Assembly (NCBI GenBank): GCA_029881255.1
Contig: JAOUMY010000005.1
Location: 1-64,000, forward strand
Direction: 5' to 3'
Source: Gammaproteobacteria bacterium
GTDB lineage: Bacteria > Pseudomonadota > Gammaproteobacteria > S012-40
DNA length: 64,000 nt
Under the pieces are notes generated by a model. It ran no database searches. It was not told the DNA's origin and saw only the letters and a list, made by a program, of their open reading frames with translations. The position numbers and the translations under genes are program-made. Positions 7,958-17,399 of the stretch are shown here, in pieces. Numbering within the stretch: the first letter of the stretch is position 1; every line of letters starts with the position of its first letter.

Positions 7958-9076
7958 GTGGACGAATTAAAAGAACTGCCCCAGGTCGACGATTACCGAC
8001 AGTTGTTTATCCAGGATACACCTATGATCGATGTGCGTGCGCCCGTCGAGTTTCATCAGGGTGCTTTTCCGCACGTCGATAATTTACCTCTCATGGACGA
8101 CGATGATCGTCGCGAAATTGGTATTCGTTATAAAGAGTCGGGGCAGGAGCAAGCCATACTACTCGGCAAGACTCGCGTCAGTGGCAATGTCAAAACTGAA
8201 CGGGTCGATGCCTGGGCCAACTTTGTGAGAAACCATCCCCAGGGCGTGCTCTATTGTTTTCGCGGTGGTCTGCGTTCCAAGATCAGTCAATTCTGGATTT
8301 ACGAAAAGACCGGCATCATTTATCCGCGAGTAAAGGGCGGATACAAGGCTATGCGACACTTTTTGCTGGAGACCTTGCAGGCCGTCGAACACCATATGCA
8401 GGCCATCGTCATTGGTGGACGCACCGGTACAGGTAAAACCCTGTTACTCAATCAGACGCAACACAAAATTGATCTGGAAGGTATTTATCATCATCGCGGT
8501 TCGGCCTTTGGCAATCATGCAAAACCGCAACCCTCGCAGATCGATATTGAAAACGCGCTCGCTATCGCGTGGCTTAAGCTACAACATGCCGGGGTGAGTA
8601 CTGTCATTATGGAAGATGAAGCGGCCAACATCGGTTCCCGTCGCATACCAGATACCTTTATCGAAAAATTGAAGACTTCGCCGCTGATTTTACTCGAAGA
8701 AGATATCGATACCCGAGCGAACAATGTATTCAACGATTACATAGTCGATGCCTTGCAGGAACATCGCAATGTGCATGGCGAGGAAATCGGCAACATCGCA
8801 TGGGCGGAAAACCTGAGGGCCTCGCTGAGAAAGATTGAACGACGTCTTGGCGGAAAACGATTTCAGGATTTGAACGCACTGCTTGAAGAGGCGCTCTTAC
8901 AGCACCGTGAAAGCAACGAAACCGATTATTTCCGATCACTGATACGTCAGCTACTGGTCGATTACTACGACCCGATGTACGACTTCCAGTTAGCCAAAAA
9001 AACCGAGCGCGTCATATTCAAAGGCGATACGGCAGCGGTACTTAGCTATTTGCGCGAACATCACCAGGTGGTTTGA
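7958..9076 (+). CDS. selU: tRNA 2-selenouridine synthase
   Basis: A 372-residue SelU (MnmH), which replaces the sulfur of 2-thiouridine at tRNA wobble position 34 with selenium via a geranylated intermediate. The N-terminal rhodanese domain carries the catalytic Cys at about 100 in YCFRGGLRS. The C-terminal P-loop domain has GGRTGTGKT (about 153-161). The start is GTG, one base after the selD stop, so translation is coupled. It ends 11 bp from the convergent large gene. Confidence 0.96.
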   Translation: MDELKELPQVDDYRQLFIQDTPMIDVRAPVEFHQGAFPHVDNLPLMDDDDRREIGIRYKESGQEQAILLGKTRVSGNVKTERVDAWANFVRNHPQGVLYCFRGGLRSKISQFWIYEKTGIIYPRVKGGYKAMRHFLLETLQAVEHHMQAIVIGGRTGTGKTLLLNQTQHKIDLEGIYHHRGSAFGNHAKPQPSQIDIENALAIAWLKLQHAGVSTVIMEDEAANIGSRRIPDTFIEKLKTSPLILLEEDIDTRANNVFNDYIVDALQEHRNVHGEEIGNIAWAENLRASLRKIERRLGGKRFQDLNALLEEALLQHRESNETDYFRSLIRQLLVDYYDPMYDFQLAKKTERVIFKGDTAAVLSYLREHHQVV

Positions 9077-9087
9077 ATTTCGACTCG

Positions 9088-12000
9088 CTAAATTCTTATG
9101 TCCCTGGGGTCTGGTCGTCTCAAGGTAAACTTCAATACCTTGCTGCTCATCTTTTTGGCCTTTTCCAACTCACTACGCCTGAAATATTTTTTCGATGCGG
9201 ATTGTGGATCTAAATACAAACCATGCGCTAGCAGGGAGAGACGCTCCTCGCGATTATCCGTAAAACGCGCCTCAACCATATAGGCCCAGGCAGCAGTTGG
9301 ATTGAACAGACGTTCATGCCTCGCCCATTTTTTGGCAAGCTCAGCATAGACAATTTGCTGTGTATCTTCGTAGAGCCAGAGAAACACCTGGTTAAAGGTA
9401 TACCAGATATCGATCAAATCACCTTCCTGTTGTTTCTTGCGTACTATTGCGCGCTCTATCTGTGCCACCGCACGCTGATGATCACCGCGTTTACCTGCCA
9501 ACAAGGCTTGCGCCAAATAGTAGTACGCACTCTGTGATGTCAATTCGGACAGGTATTTCTCCACATATTCTGTTTTATCCTGGCGCAGGTAGGCGCGTAC
9601 ATAATACGGCAAGCCATACGCACCGAAGGCCAGATCATGACTGATATAGCGTGAGCGTTTCGCGAACGCCGCTACAGCAGTCTCCAGTTCATCATTGAGT
9701 AACGCCACATAGGCATCGAGAAAAAGTTGGTGTTCATTTATGTCTAATTCACCTTGCTTTAAATCGCTGTCTTTGTTTGCGACTACATCCGGACCAATTT
9801 TCGTATTGAGGTGGGATTTGCGTTCCCGTACATACACCTGACCATCGGGCTTTACGGAAAACACTTTTTCGTCGTCGTACTGGCGCAACAAATGAGAAAC
9901 TGAAACGGGTTTCTCTTTGTCCTCCACAAAATACTTGAACACAAAACGATTGCGACACACAGATTGATTCTTATCGCCAGAATAATCTTTCAACCACTTT
10001 TCCACCTCGCCTGGCTGCATATTCTGGATTCGACTATTGACCGCAGCCGCGGCCCACACCGGGCTTCCCGGGTCTTTGCTTAACAGCGAGTTGAACAAGG
10101 CGGAGGCAATTTCATTATGACCAAAGGCATACAATAAATTGAGATAAGCCGCATACATTTCATGCGCATTATATCGTTTGCCGATATAGCCGCTGAGTTT
10201 CGCCGCAGTCACCAAATCATCCTCATACATCGCAAGCATCCACTCCGACATCAGGCTGATCGCGGAAAAGGTGTGTAGCTTTTTTGACAATTCCAATAAT
10301 GGCCTGGCCTGCTCATAGGCGCCAAAACTGGCGAGCAACATACCACCATTTCCCGCCTCATTGGAAACGGCAACTTTATTTTCACCTTCGTAATCGCTAA
10401 ATACGGGATACTGCCAAAAAACATTTTCAGCTTCTGAAAACTTCCCTTCATCGATTAATAACTGACCCAATCCGAAATAACCGTCCCAAACTCTTGGATC
10501 AGATTTCATCAGCCCTGAAAATATTTCTTTGGCCTGCTCAAAAGAGGATGTCCTGATGGCTCTCGAGGCGAAATAATTTTCTCTAACGAGCGCGCCGTGA
10601 AAGCGATGTTTCTCTCGCGCGATCAAGGCCTCAATATCTGCCACTCTTTCTTGTTCGTTCAAGGCATCGACGACATCTTTAAATGTCGAGAAGTCACTAA
10701 TGGCATACTTTAGCGCCAGCAGAGCGTTGCTAAGAAATGCTTCACTCCGTTCCTCTCCCAGATCTCTATCGGTAATAGTCGTATTTGTTGTCCAATAGGA
10801 ACGGCGCGGAAAATCGGTATTGAAAAATGGCAGGACCTGTCGCCTGGTCATCAAATGATTGACGCTGGAAATTGCATTGGCGGTTTGTCCTTGCTCCCAG
10901 TAATAGACACTATACGCAAGTGAAAACCCACGTTTTTCAAAATTGTCCTTAATCGTTCCCGAGGATTCCTGTGCCAGTTTGTCCAGGGCCTTGGCCTCTA
11001 ACCACATTAGGGACGGAAGACCGGCGTAGGTTACGCGGTATTGATCTATCAGCGATTTCGCCTCTCTAGGCTTGCCCTTATTTATCAACTGAATTTCAAT
11101 CGCACGCAGATTAAAAATAATCGAAAGGTCTTCCAGGTAGTTAAGAAAATCCAGTTTCGACACCACGCCGATATCCTGGTCACAACACAAATGGCTGGCG
11201 AACTTATTTCTGTAATCGCTGATATGTGTATAGGGTGATAGTTCGCTCTCCAGCACCTGACCTGTGCCACCAAAAACCATTTGCGAGGCAAACATGTCTT
11301 TTGCGCTGGCGCCACTCAGTGGCAGCTTGCTGTCTAACAGCGTTTTGATCTCGAGGTTCGATTGATAAAACCAGACATAACCGTAGGACAAACGACGCAA
11401 AACCAGCGGTTCCCACTCGCCATAGGTCTTGGCAATCTGCGCCAATTCATCTTTGATATTGACACTCTTCTCATATTTCCAGTGCAAATCGTACAGCTCT
11501 ATCTGTGACAGTAGACGCATATAGGGATTGTCGATCTTGCCTGCTGCGGCCTTTAATCCTGCATAATCACCATCAAGATAGAATCGCAAGGCAAGCGCCG
11601 TTTGGTCCCCATTTTTTTCCAGCAGCGCTAAAGCTGCAGGTCGGCGATACAAATGCGCAAGCGCACGCGCCTTAATCACCTGGTAGCGCATGTCTTTGGT
11701 TTTGATACGCTCCAACACCGCCAGGGATCGCACAAAAAACGCGTCACGATGTCGCGTGTGTTGCAGAGGTAATAGCGCGCCCATAATTTGTAGATTAATG
11801 GCCTGTTGATAATCATCGACATGATGGTTTTCAAGAATGTCGCTTATCGCAAACAATTTCTCGGCCGCCGCTAGTTGTTTTACGGTTTTGGGTTCAACGG
11901 TATTGGCATCTATCCATAATGACAATTCAGGCAGGTGTTTTTGAAAAACATCAAGCGGTAGGCTTTCATCACTGAAGCTCAGATCCGTCCATTCCCGCTG

Positions 12001-12507
12001 CGCAAAATTATCTTTGTTGTCAAAGCCACCCTGTGTGTTACGCGTCTGTACGATGGCGGTGATGTCCAGTTTCAAATCCAGTTCATGCCCCACAAACACC
12101 CACACAATTTTTTCGGCCTTGAGCAGGTTTGCCAGTTGATAGACATGTTTGCCACTGTGGCGACGCAAACCACGGCCCAAGGCTTGCTCGACCAGTGCAG
12201 GATCGATAATAGCCTGCCCATGATGACGACGCAGATGTTCTGCCAACAGTTGCGCCATTGCCAATCGACCAGGTCTGTCGATCGCATGTTTCTGCACTTG
12301 TACGGGAAGGAGCAATATTTTGGTGTTGCGATGATTTAGCAATTCGAGGGCGCTTTTACTCTCCTGACTAAGCCATTGCGCCGCCTCGGGTTGCTCTGCC
12401 TGCTGGGTGATCTGACTAAAAATGTCTGCAGACGGTCCGGCGTCAGCGACCGAGGAAAATACCGATGTGAGTAAAACAACGCCAAACAGGCCTTTTATCA
12501 TTTTCAT
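9088..12507 (-). CDS. Large exported TPR-like helical-repeat protein
   Basis: About 1139 residues from the ATG at 12507; an upstream in-frame TTG at 12588 would add a poor leader. A signal peptide (GLFGVVLLTSVFSSVADA) directs it to the envelope. The region about 40-170 looks like a small alpha/beta domain (NTKILLLPVQ, GQAIIDPALVEQAL, EKIVWVFVG), similar in style to the TolB/CsgG N-terminal domains of envelope proteins. The rest is helical, with several TPR-like pairs such as WDGYFGLGQLLIDEGKFSEAE and YYLAQALLAGKRGDHQRAV. No catalytic motif is visible. It is probably a scaffold for an envelope or secretion complex. It lies downstream of the PKD lipoprotein but behind that gene's terminator. 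Function is not recognised. Confidence 0.8.
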   Translation of the reverse strand: MKMIKGLFGVVLLTSVFSSVADAGPSADIFSQITQQAEQPEAAQWLSQESKSALELLNHRNTKILLLPVQVQKHAIDRPGRLAMAQLLAEHLRRHHGQAIIDPALVEQALGRGLRRHSGKHVYQLANLLKAEKIVWVFVGHELDLKLDITAIVQTRNTQGGFDNKDNFAQREWTDLSFSDESLPLDVFQKHLPELSLWIDANTVEPKTVKQLAAAEKLFAISDILENHHVDDYQQAINLQIMGALLPLQHTRHRDAFFVRSLAVLERIKTKDMRYQVIKARALAHLYRRPAALALLEKNGDQTALALRFYLDGDYAGLKAAAGKIDNPYMRLLSQIELYDLHWKYEKSVNIKDELAQIAKTYGEWEPLVLRRLSYGYVWFYQSNLEIKTLLDSKLPLSGASAKDMFASQMVFGGTGQVLESELSPYTHISDYRNKFASHLCCDQDIGVVSKLDFLNYLEDLSIIFNLRAIEIQLINKGKPREAKSLIDQYRVTYAGLPSLMWLEAKALDKLAQESSGTIKDNFEKRGFSLAYSVYYWEQGQTANAISSVNHLMTRRQVLPFFNTDFPRRSYWTTNTTITDRDLGEERSEAFLSNALLALKYAISDFSTFKDVVDALNEQERVADIEALIAREKHRFHGALVRENYFASRAIRTSSFEQAKEIFSGLMKSDPRVWDGYFGLGQLLIDEGKFSEAENVFWQYPVFSDYEGENKVAVSNEAGNGGMLLASFGAYEQARPLLELSKKLHTFSAISLMSEWMLAMYEDDLVTAAKLSGYIGKRYNAHEMYAAYLNLLYAFGHNEIASALFNSLLSKDPGSPVWAAAAVNSRIQNMQPGEVEKWLKDYSGDKNQSVCRNRFVFKYFVEDKEKPVSVSHLLRQYDDEKVFSVKPDGQVYVRERKSHLNTKIGPDVVANKDSDLKQGELDINEHQLFLDAYVALLNDELETAVAAFAKRSRYISHDLAFGAYGLPYYVRAYLRQDKTEYVEKYLSELTSQSAYYYLAQALLAGKRGDHQRAVAQIERAIVRKKQQEGDLIDIWYTFNQVFLWLYEDTQQIVYAELAKKWARHERLFNPTAAWAYMVEARFTDNREERLSLLAHGLYLDPQSASKKYFRRSELEKAKKMSSKVLKFTLRRPDPRDIRI

Positions 12508-12713
12508 TATCAATAGCCACACCCCAATACTAACGCAAAAGACGAGGTATCTGCTGAAGGAGTCTGCAAACGAGTGAGAACAAGACAAAGCCAGACAGGC
12601 AAACCCGATGAAATCTTCTAAGCAGGTATTTGCTTGTTAGCCGTCTTGTTCAGGAGATACCCAGGCACATTATTCCTGAAGCCCCGGGCGGAATCAATTT
12701 GGCAGGCACAAAC

Positions 12714-12750
12714 AAAAAAGGCGTGGAGCTGTCACACTCCACGCCTTTTA
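12714..12750 (-). terminator. Bidirectional-looking terminator after PKD gene
   Basis: GGCGTGGAG/CTCCACGCC (12720-12728 and 12737-12745) is a perfect 9-bp stem with an 8-nt loop, flanked by A-rich (5') and T-rich (3') tracts. On the minus strand it ends the PKD-lipoprotein transcript 12 bp after its stop codon. Confidence 0.9.
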
Positions 12751-12761
12751 TTGATCCTCGA

Positions 12762-15700
12762 CTAAGGACTGACCTGCACAACTACCGATGGTGGTGTGGT
12801 GTCGTATTGGCCAAATGCGTTTCGAACCAATAAGGTCACGACAAAAGTACCGACCTGATTGAAGGAAATCGTGCCGGGGTTTTGTGTTTCGATATTGCGT
12901 GCCGCGCCACCAAAACTCCACTGGAAGATCAGTTGGCCAGCACCAGAAGGATCAAAGCCCATACCTGAGAACTGCAGAGACTGACCTACTCGAATCTGCA
13001 CAAAAGACGAACTGGGCGATACGATATATCCTTCCGGACCACTAACACCAGCCACCGGTGGGAATGGGCTTCCCCCTATCGGCGCTCCGCCAATTGGCGC
13101 ACCTATCGGCGGTGTTGGGAATGGATTAGCGATCGGTGACTGAAAACCCTGTTGCACCGTTACCACCCGTTGATCGAAGACATTCACTGGCGCGCCATTG
13201 ATGCTACCTGTGATCTGCAATGTCACGAAAAACGTTCCCGGCGTTGTGAACTGTACCGGCTGAGGATTACGGAAATTACTCGGCGCGGCGGCACCACCAA
13301 AATTCCATTGGTAATTAATATTGTTACCATTGATCTGGTTCGCCTCGAAGTTCACGCTATCACCCACATTGATTACCACATCCCCGCTTGGCGTAAGTAT
13401 CCCGCCTCCGGTAAATGGTAATCCGGCTGGTGGTTGCGGAAGATTAGGCTGTCCGACAGGCGGCGCAGGAAGCGATGGTTGCAACACCGTGATCACGCGA
13501 CGATCAAAGACATTGAGTGGCACACCATTAAGCGTTCCGGTTACCGTCAATGACACAAAGTACGTTCCGGGTGTCGTAAAACGTACCGGGTCCGGACGAC
13601 GATCATTGCTAGATCGGGCTGCTGCACCAAAATCCCACAGATATGTTGCGATGGCACCAGTTAAACGGTTGGCTTCGAAGTTAACCGTGTCACCCACATT
13701 AATCACCAAATCTGTTGCTGGCGAAACAATACCGGTACCCAAAGGCACTTGCCCTGCAGGGAAACCAGGCGGCAACGTCGGTGGAAATGGTGATGCACCT
13801 GGCGGTAGAGCCCCGTTTGTTTGCATGACCGTGATATTGCGTTGATCAAAAATATTTACGGGAACGCCCGCAGCATCAGTACCTGATATTCTTACTGCAA
13901 TTGTAAAGGTACCAATTCGATCAAAAGTCACTGTTGCGCTTCGACGCGTACTATTGTTACGCAATCCAGCGAATTCCCAGTTGTAGTTGAGATTCGCACC
14001 TGGAGGATCGATCGCCTCGAAACGAATCTGACTGCCGAGATTCACGACGGTATCCGCTGCTGGTGAGACTATGCCTGCCGTTGCACCGTTTATCGGATTG
14101 CCAGGAAAAGGTGGAAATGGATTCGGCGCCGGTGATGGTGGAAATGCGGGATTCTGTTGCATAACCGTAATCACGCGTTGATCGAATATGTTTATCGGAA
14201 TTCCCGCGCTCGTACCCGTCACCTGTAAGGTCACGAAGAAAGTTCCTGGCGTATTAAAACTCACCGTACCTGGCGACTGTCGATTGCTATTGCCGCGTAC
14301 GCTACCAAAGTTCCAGTTATAGTTGAGATTCGCACCGGGAATATTGATGGCCTGGAAATTAACCTCGTTGCCGACATAAATCACCATGTCCGTGGCTGGC
14401 GAAACAATACCGCTGTTCGCCGCAATAGGATTAACACCTCCACCCGGCGGTGGCAGATTTGGTAGTGGCGTTCCGGTCACGCTGACACGCACTGACTCGC
14501 GATCGGAAACCTGTTGTCCGCTCAGCACATCTGTTCCGGTAACGCGCAGGTGCACATGATAATTTCCCGGATCCGTGAAGATGTATTGCCCAGGTGATTG
14601 CTGATTGGAAGTAAACACATCCCGATCATTGTCCTGTCGATGGATACGCCATTCATAAGTAATGTTACTGACCGTCTGAGCATTACGCGCCTCACCCATC
14701 AGAAATATCGGTGTACCCAGGGTCACTGAAGTATTGTCTGTTGGAGAGGTAATACTTGCATCTACATTACTCGGCGCTCGAACCGTAATCGTGCGCGTCG
14801 CCGGATTACCCACGACGTTACCGGTCTGATCGGTGACATAAAATGTCACGAAGAACTGCCCCGGAATTGGAAAGGTGATGTTACCCGGTGTTGGCAGATT
14901 GGAATTCGCGGCCGCGCCACCAAAGGTCCAGAAATATTGAAAAAGCCCTGGATTATTATTGGCACTGGCCTGACCGCTAAAGAATACCGATTCACCCGGA
15001 CGTATTGTAACGTCTGACTGTGGCGAAATTATCGTGGTTGCCAGTACGCCATTGACTGGCGGAGTTCCTGCGAAGGGATCGATAACGGTAATTCTGCGCT
15101 TGGGTGGATTCGGGTCTTTTGTACCAAGCGCATCGGTGACCGTCATTTCAATTTCGAAGATACCTGGTGTCGTAAACGTCACCGCGCCTGCAGCACCAAC
15201 CGGGCTCATATAAATATTCGGTGCTAGCCGTTCAAACTCCCACGAGTAATATAGCGCGCCACTATTATCGGGATCATAGCCAGTGGCATCGAAAAATAAA
15301 CTTTCACCAACGTTAATCGTCACGTCATTCATTGGCGAAGTAATCATGCCTACGGGCGCCTGATTTGCGGCAGCCACTCCTGCGCCCACGACCACCGTAA
15401 CAGTCGCAGGCACCGGACTACGTAGACCAAAAGTACTGGTTGCATAAAGGCTAACGATATAAGTGCCCGCACGTGAAAACGGAACCGCGCCAGGAGTCGC
15501 GCCAAACTGTGGTGGAAAAATTCCAGAGAAATCCCATTCAAAGGTGAAGCTTTGTGAGTTCAAATCATCGGTTGCCGTACCACTGAAAAACAATGTCTCA
15601 CCGACATTGATATTTACCGTGCCATTCACGGCGACAGGAGACAAAATCGTCGGTGTTGGCGTAGTCGCCAGGGTGGTGTTTGGATCTGTCACCGTTACTG

Positions 15701-16412
15701 AACGCAAGGCAGGCGTGGGATCAACATTGCCTGCGCCGTCGGTTACATAGAGTCTGATTAAATACGTGCCAGCGGTGTTAAACCACAACGGTCCAGGATT
15801 CTGTACCGCAGAATTTGGCGCGACCCCAGCCAGATCCCAACGAAAACTAAACGGCGGCACCACTGCACTTCCGATAACTGTCGCCTGCAGATCGACGCTT
15901 TGTCCAACCGCGATCGTGACATCCTGCGGCGGACTGAGTATGACGCCGTTAGGAATGTTTGCCAGGTCTACCGGGTTGGCAACCACTTTGACGCCATTCG
16001 GTATATCAGTGGCCGCTATAGCTCTGCCTCTCACCCCCTGTGAGTTGGCAGAGCAATTAGCTGGCGCATTCTGTACCGGGATGGTTGTCATCCCTTCCGG
16101 CAGATCCACGTGCACATCACAGGCAGCGACGGTCGAACTGGCTGACCAGTATCCTTCGTCGTCAACGCTAGCGTGACCGATTACCGCGCCGTTCGCAGCA
16201 TCGTGTATCTGTACCGTATCCACCTTGGAAGATGCTATTCCGGAAACAAGCAGGGTTTGCGTGTCCTCTTCCCAAACAGCGTTGGCGTTCACATCCACGC
16301 CTGTTGGTAATTGCTCACAAGCGCTGAAAAAAAATATCGCTAGTATTAAATAGGATATTGCTATGGTGGTCTCACTAACTATAGAGCGAGCATTCGTTCT
16401 CCATGTATTCAT
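12762..16412 (-). CDS. Lipoprotein with ten PKD-type domains
   Basis: A 1216-residue surface or envelope protein. The N-terminal hydrophobic segment ends in a lipobox (FFFSAC, Cys about 32). A short unique domain (about 35-125) is followed by ten Ig-like PKD-type modules of about 90-100 residues. Each opens with a TSP/LSP-type turn and a VTINVGE-like strand, has a central WDF/WEF/WNF core, and ends with PGTFFVTLxVTG then a terminal VITV strand. Modules 6-9 also share the NIFDQR segment and are joined by Pro/Gly-rich linkers, which shows recent tandem duplication. PKD modules usually mediate protein or polysaccharide contacts outside the cell. No enzyme domain is present. Confidence 0.88.
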   Translation of the reverse strand: MNTWRTNARSIVSETTIAISYLILAIFFFSACEQLPTGVDVNANAVWEEDTQTLLVSGIASSKVDTVQIHDAANGAVIGHASVDDEGYWSASSTVAACDVHVDLPEGMTTIPVQNAPANCSANSQGVRGRAIAATDIPNGVKVVANPVDLANIPNGVILSPPQDVTIAVGQSVDLQATVIGSAVVPPFSFRWDLAGVAPNSAVQNPGPLWFNTAGTYLIRLYVTDGAGNVDPTPALRSVTVTDPNTTLATTPTPTILSPVAVNGTVNINVGETLFFSGTATDDLNSQSFTFEWDFSGIFPPQFGATPGAVPFSRAGTYIVSLYATSTFGLRSPVPATVTVVVGAGVAAANQAPVGMITSPMNDVTINVGESLFFDATGYDPDNSGALYYSWEFERLAPNIYMSPVGAAGAVTFTTPGIFEIEMTVTDALGTKDPNPPKRRITVIDPFAGTPPVNGVLATTIISPQSDVTIRPGESVFFSGQASANNNPGLFQYFWTFGGAAANSNLPTPGNITFPIPGQFFVTFYVTDQTGNVVGNPATRTITVRAPSNVDASITSPTDNTSVTLGTPIFLMGEARNAQTVSNITYEWRIHRQDNDRDVFTSNQQSPGQYIFTDPGNYHVHLRVTGTDVLSGQQVSDRESVRVSVTGTPLPNLPPPGGGVNPIAANSGIVSPATDMVIYVGNEVNFQAINIPGANLNYNWNFGSVRGNSNRQSPGTVSFNTPGTFFVTLQVTGTSAGIPINIFDQRVITVMQQNPAFPPSPAPNPFPPFPGNPINGATAGIVSPAADTVVNLGSQIRFEAIDPPGANLNYNWEFAGLRNNSTRRSATVTFDRIGTFTIAVRISGTDAAGVPVNIFDQRNITVMQTNGALPPGASPFPPTLPPGFPAGQVPLGTGIVSPATDLVINVGDTVNFEANRLTGAIATYLWDFGAAARSSNDRRPDPVRFTTPGTYFVSLTVTGTLNGVPLNVFDRRVITVLQPSLPAPPVGQPNLPQPPAGLPFTGGGILTPSGDVVINVGDSVNFEANQINGNNINYQWNFGGAAAPSNFRNPQPVQFTTPGTFFVTLQITGSINGAPVNVFDQRVVTVQQGFQSPIANPFPTPPIGAPIGGAPIGGSPFPPVAGVSGPEGYIVSPSSSFVQIRVGQSLQFSGMGFDPSGAGQLIFQWSFGGAARNIETQNPGTISFNQVGTFVVTLLVRNAFGQYDTTPPSVVVQVSP
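13147..14420 (-). repeat. Four near-tandem PKD coding repeats (modules 6-9)
   Basis: Within the PKD lipoprotein gene, four consecutive units of about 300-330 bp encode modules that share IVSPATD-type starts, NYNW/NYQW cores and the NIFDQR or NVFDRR-VITV ending, separated by Pro/Gly-rich linkers. They are much more alike than modules 1-5 and 10, so they look like a recent expansion and a likely site of copy-number change. Confidence 0.7.
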
Positions 16413-16975
16413 TGTAATCTGGCTCCCCGTGTTTGCTCATTGCACTGACTGCGTGGCTGCTTGGTCTAATTTTTTTACACATAATTGAAAGGACGACGCA
16501 GCACCGTAGGCGTGCCAGCGTTCCAGGCGAATACACATTTGTGGTAACAACATGGAGTACCGATGCGTGATGTCACACACCTAGTTTTTTTAGGAAATAA
16601 AGCAAATAACGATAAAGCAGGATTCTGTTATTTTTTATTTTTTCTACGCAACCCAATGCGCTATTCATCTCCTGTATACAATGGCAGCACCCCTTCCCAC
16701 ATGCGCCATGTTGCCATACTGCCCTTCAAGTTTGAAATGGGACTGAATTTCTCGGATTAAAAATCAATGTTTGAGCGTTTGATTACTAACGATTTTTTGC
16801 TGTGGCATTTCACACAGTGTCAAACCTTGGACACGAACCGTAGCAATGGATAGCAGGGTCGAAAGTAAATACTGTCGCCGCATGCTTGGACAGTTTTTTT
16901 TGCAGGAGATTTTAGCAGACATCTTTTGCTGTCCAGCTGACCGAACGCTTGAGCAGAATCAGTGACTGAGCGTAG

Positions 16976-17007
16976 AAAAAAAACCGGGGCTATAGTACTG
17001 CCCCGGT
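16976..17007 (-). terminator. Strong orphan terminator on the minus strand
   Basis: ACCGGGGC/GCCCCGGT (16983-16990 and 17000-17007) forms an 8-bp GC-rich stem with a 9-nt loop. On the minus strand it is followed by eight T residues. No long gene lies upstream on that strand, so it must end a short transcript from about 17.0-17.3 kb. Confidence 0.85.
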
Positions 17008-17068
17008 GTTATACATGAGAAAAGAGAAATTGTTGGCTGAAAAAAGTGATCGTCAAAACATTCGAGAA

Positions 17069-17158
17069 TCAGGGAATGAAATCAAACGCGATTAAAAGTA
17101 CACACAAAAAGAGCAGACCGAAAACAGGATGTTGTATACGCGCATGAAATGGAGACAT
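17069..17158 (-). CDS. Candidate 29-residue hydrophobic small protein
   Basis: ATG at 17158 to TGA at 17069 encodes 29 residues: a short basic start (MSPFHARIQHP) and one hydrophobic helix (VFGLLFLCVLLIAFDF). AAAGGTGA stands 8-9 bp before the ATG. It begins 6 bp after a second short ORF and lies before the orphan terminator. Size and layout fit a small membrane protein, but chance cannot be excluded. Confidence 0.35.
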   Translation of the reverse strand: MSPFHARIQHPVFGLLFLCVLLIAFDFIP

Positions 17159-17164
17159 AATGCT

Positions 17165-17248
17165 TCACCTTTTCTTCGTACCCGTCCCTTCGGGTGGAAA
17201 TACACCGCGCGTTCGAACCATGAAATCCTTGCCGGTGTCCTGTGACAT
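17165..17248 (-). CDS. Candidate 27-residue basic small peptide
   Basis: ATG at 17248 to TGA at 17165 encodes 27 residues, starting MSQDTGKDFMVRTRG and ending in a basic GTGTKKR. An AAGG ribosome site lies 7 bp upstream. It precedes the hydrophobic ORF by 6 bp. Together they could be a two-gene small-protein operon or a leader-peptide pair. No homologue is recognised. Confidence 0.3.
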   Translation of the reverse strand: MSQDTGKDFMVRTRGVFPPEGTGTKKR

Positions 17249-17399
17249 GGATCTACCTTACCCCAGTTACCCTCCAAAGGGTATCCCAAATGTGTAAACA
17301 TCTGTGTCCTGTCTACCCGTATACTGGAAATGATTTGGCTTTTCTGTTAGATGATAGTTGCGTAGAATTTACATTCATCTATCACATTGATTTTTTATA

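Larger units (their letters stand above)
16413..17399. other. Long gap of 987 bp, mostly non-coding
   Basis: No long ORF with coding character is visible here. The first 150 bp hold the promoter and leader of the minus-strand PKD gene. The middle (about 16560-16970) is AT-rich with no recognised feature. From about 17250 down to 16976, the minus strand carries two short ORFs with ribosome sites and a strong terminator, described separately. The last 80 bp are the AT-rich promoter region of the sugar dehydrogenase gene. Confidence 0.6.

Noticed and set aside
13321-13845. Long plus-strand frame opposite the PKD gene
   Set aside because: It lies inside the clearly coding PKD repeats on the other strand and mirrors their repeat structure. 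There is no start signal.
16563-16760. 65-codon plus-strand frame in the 1 kb gap
   Set aside because: It has no ribosome site and low-complexity AT-rich codons, and it resembles no protein. Treated as non-coding.
17092-17301. 69-codon minus-strand frame over the small-ORF region
   Set aside because: It overlaps both short ORFs in another frame and has a weaker start. Its residues (many Cys, Phe and Arg without pattern) do not look coding.
17230-17320. Possible insertion-sequence end, from repeated TGTCCTGT pieces and a GTGTAAAC stretch
   Set aside because: No transposase fragment, target duplication or second inverted repeat was found in the window, so a mobile element is not supported.
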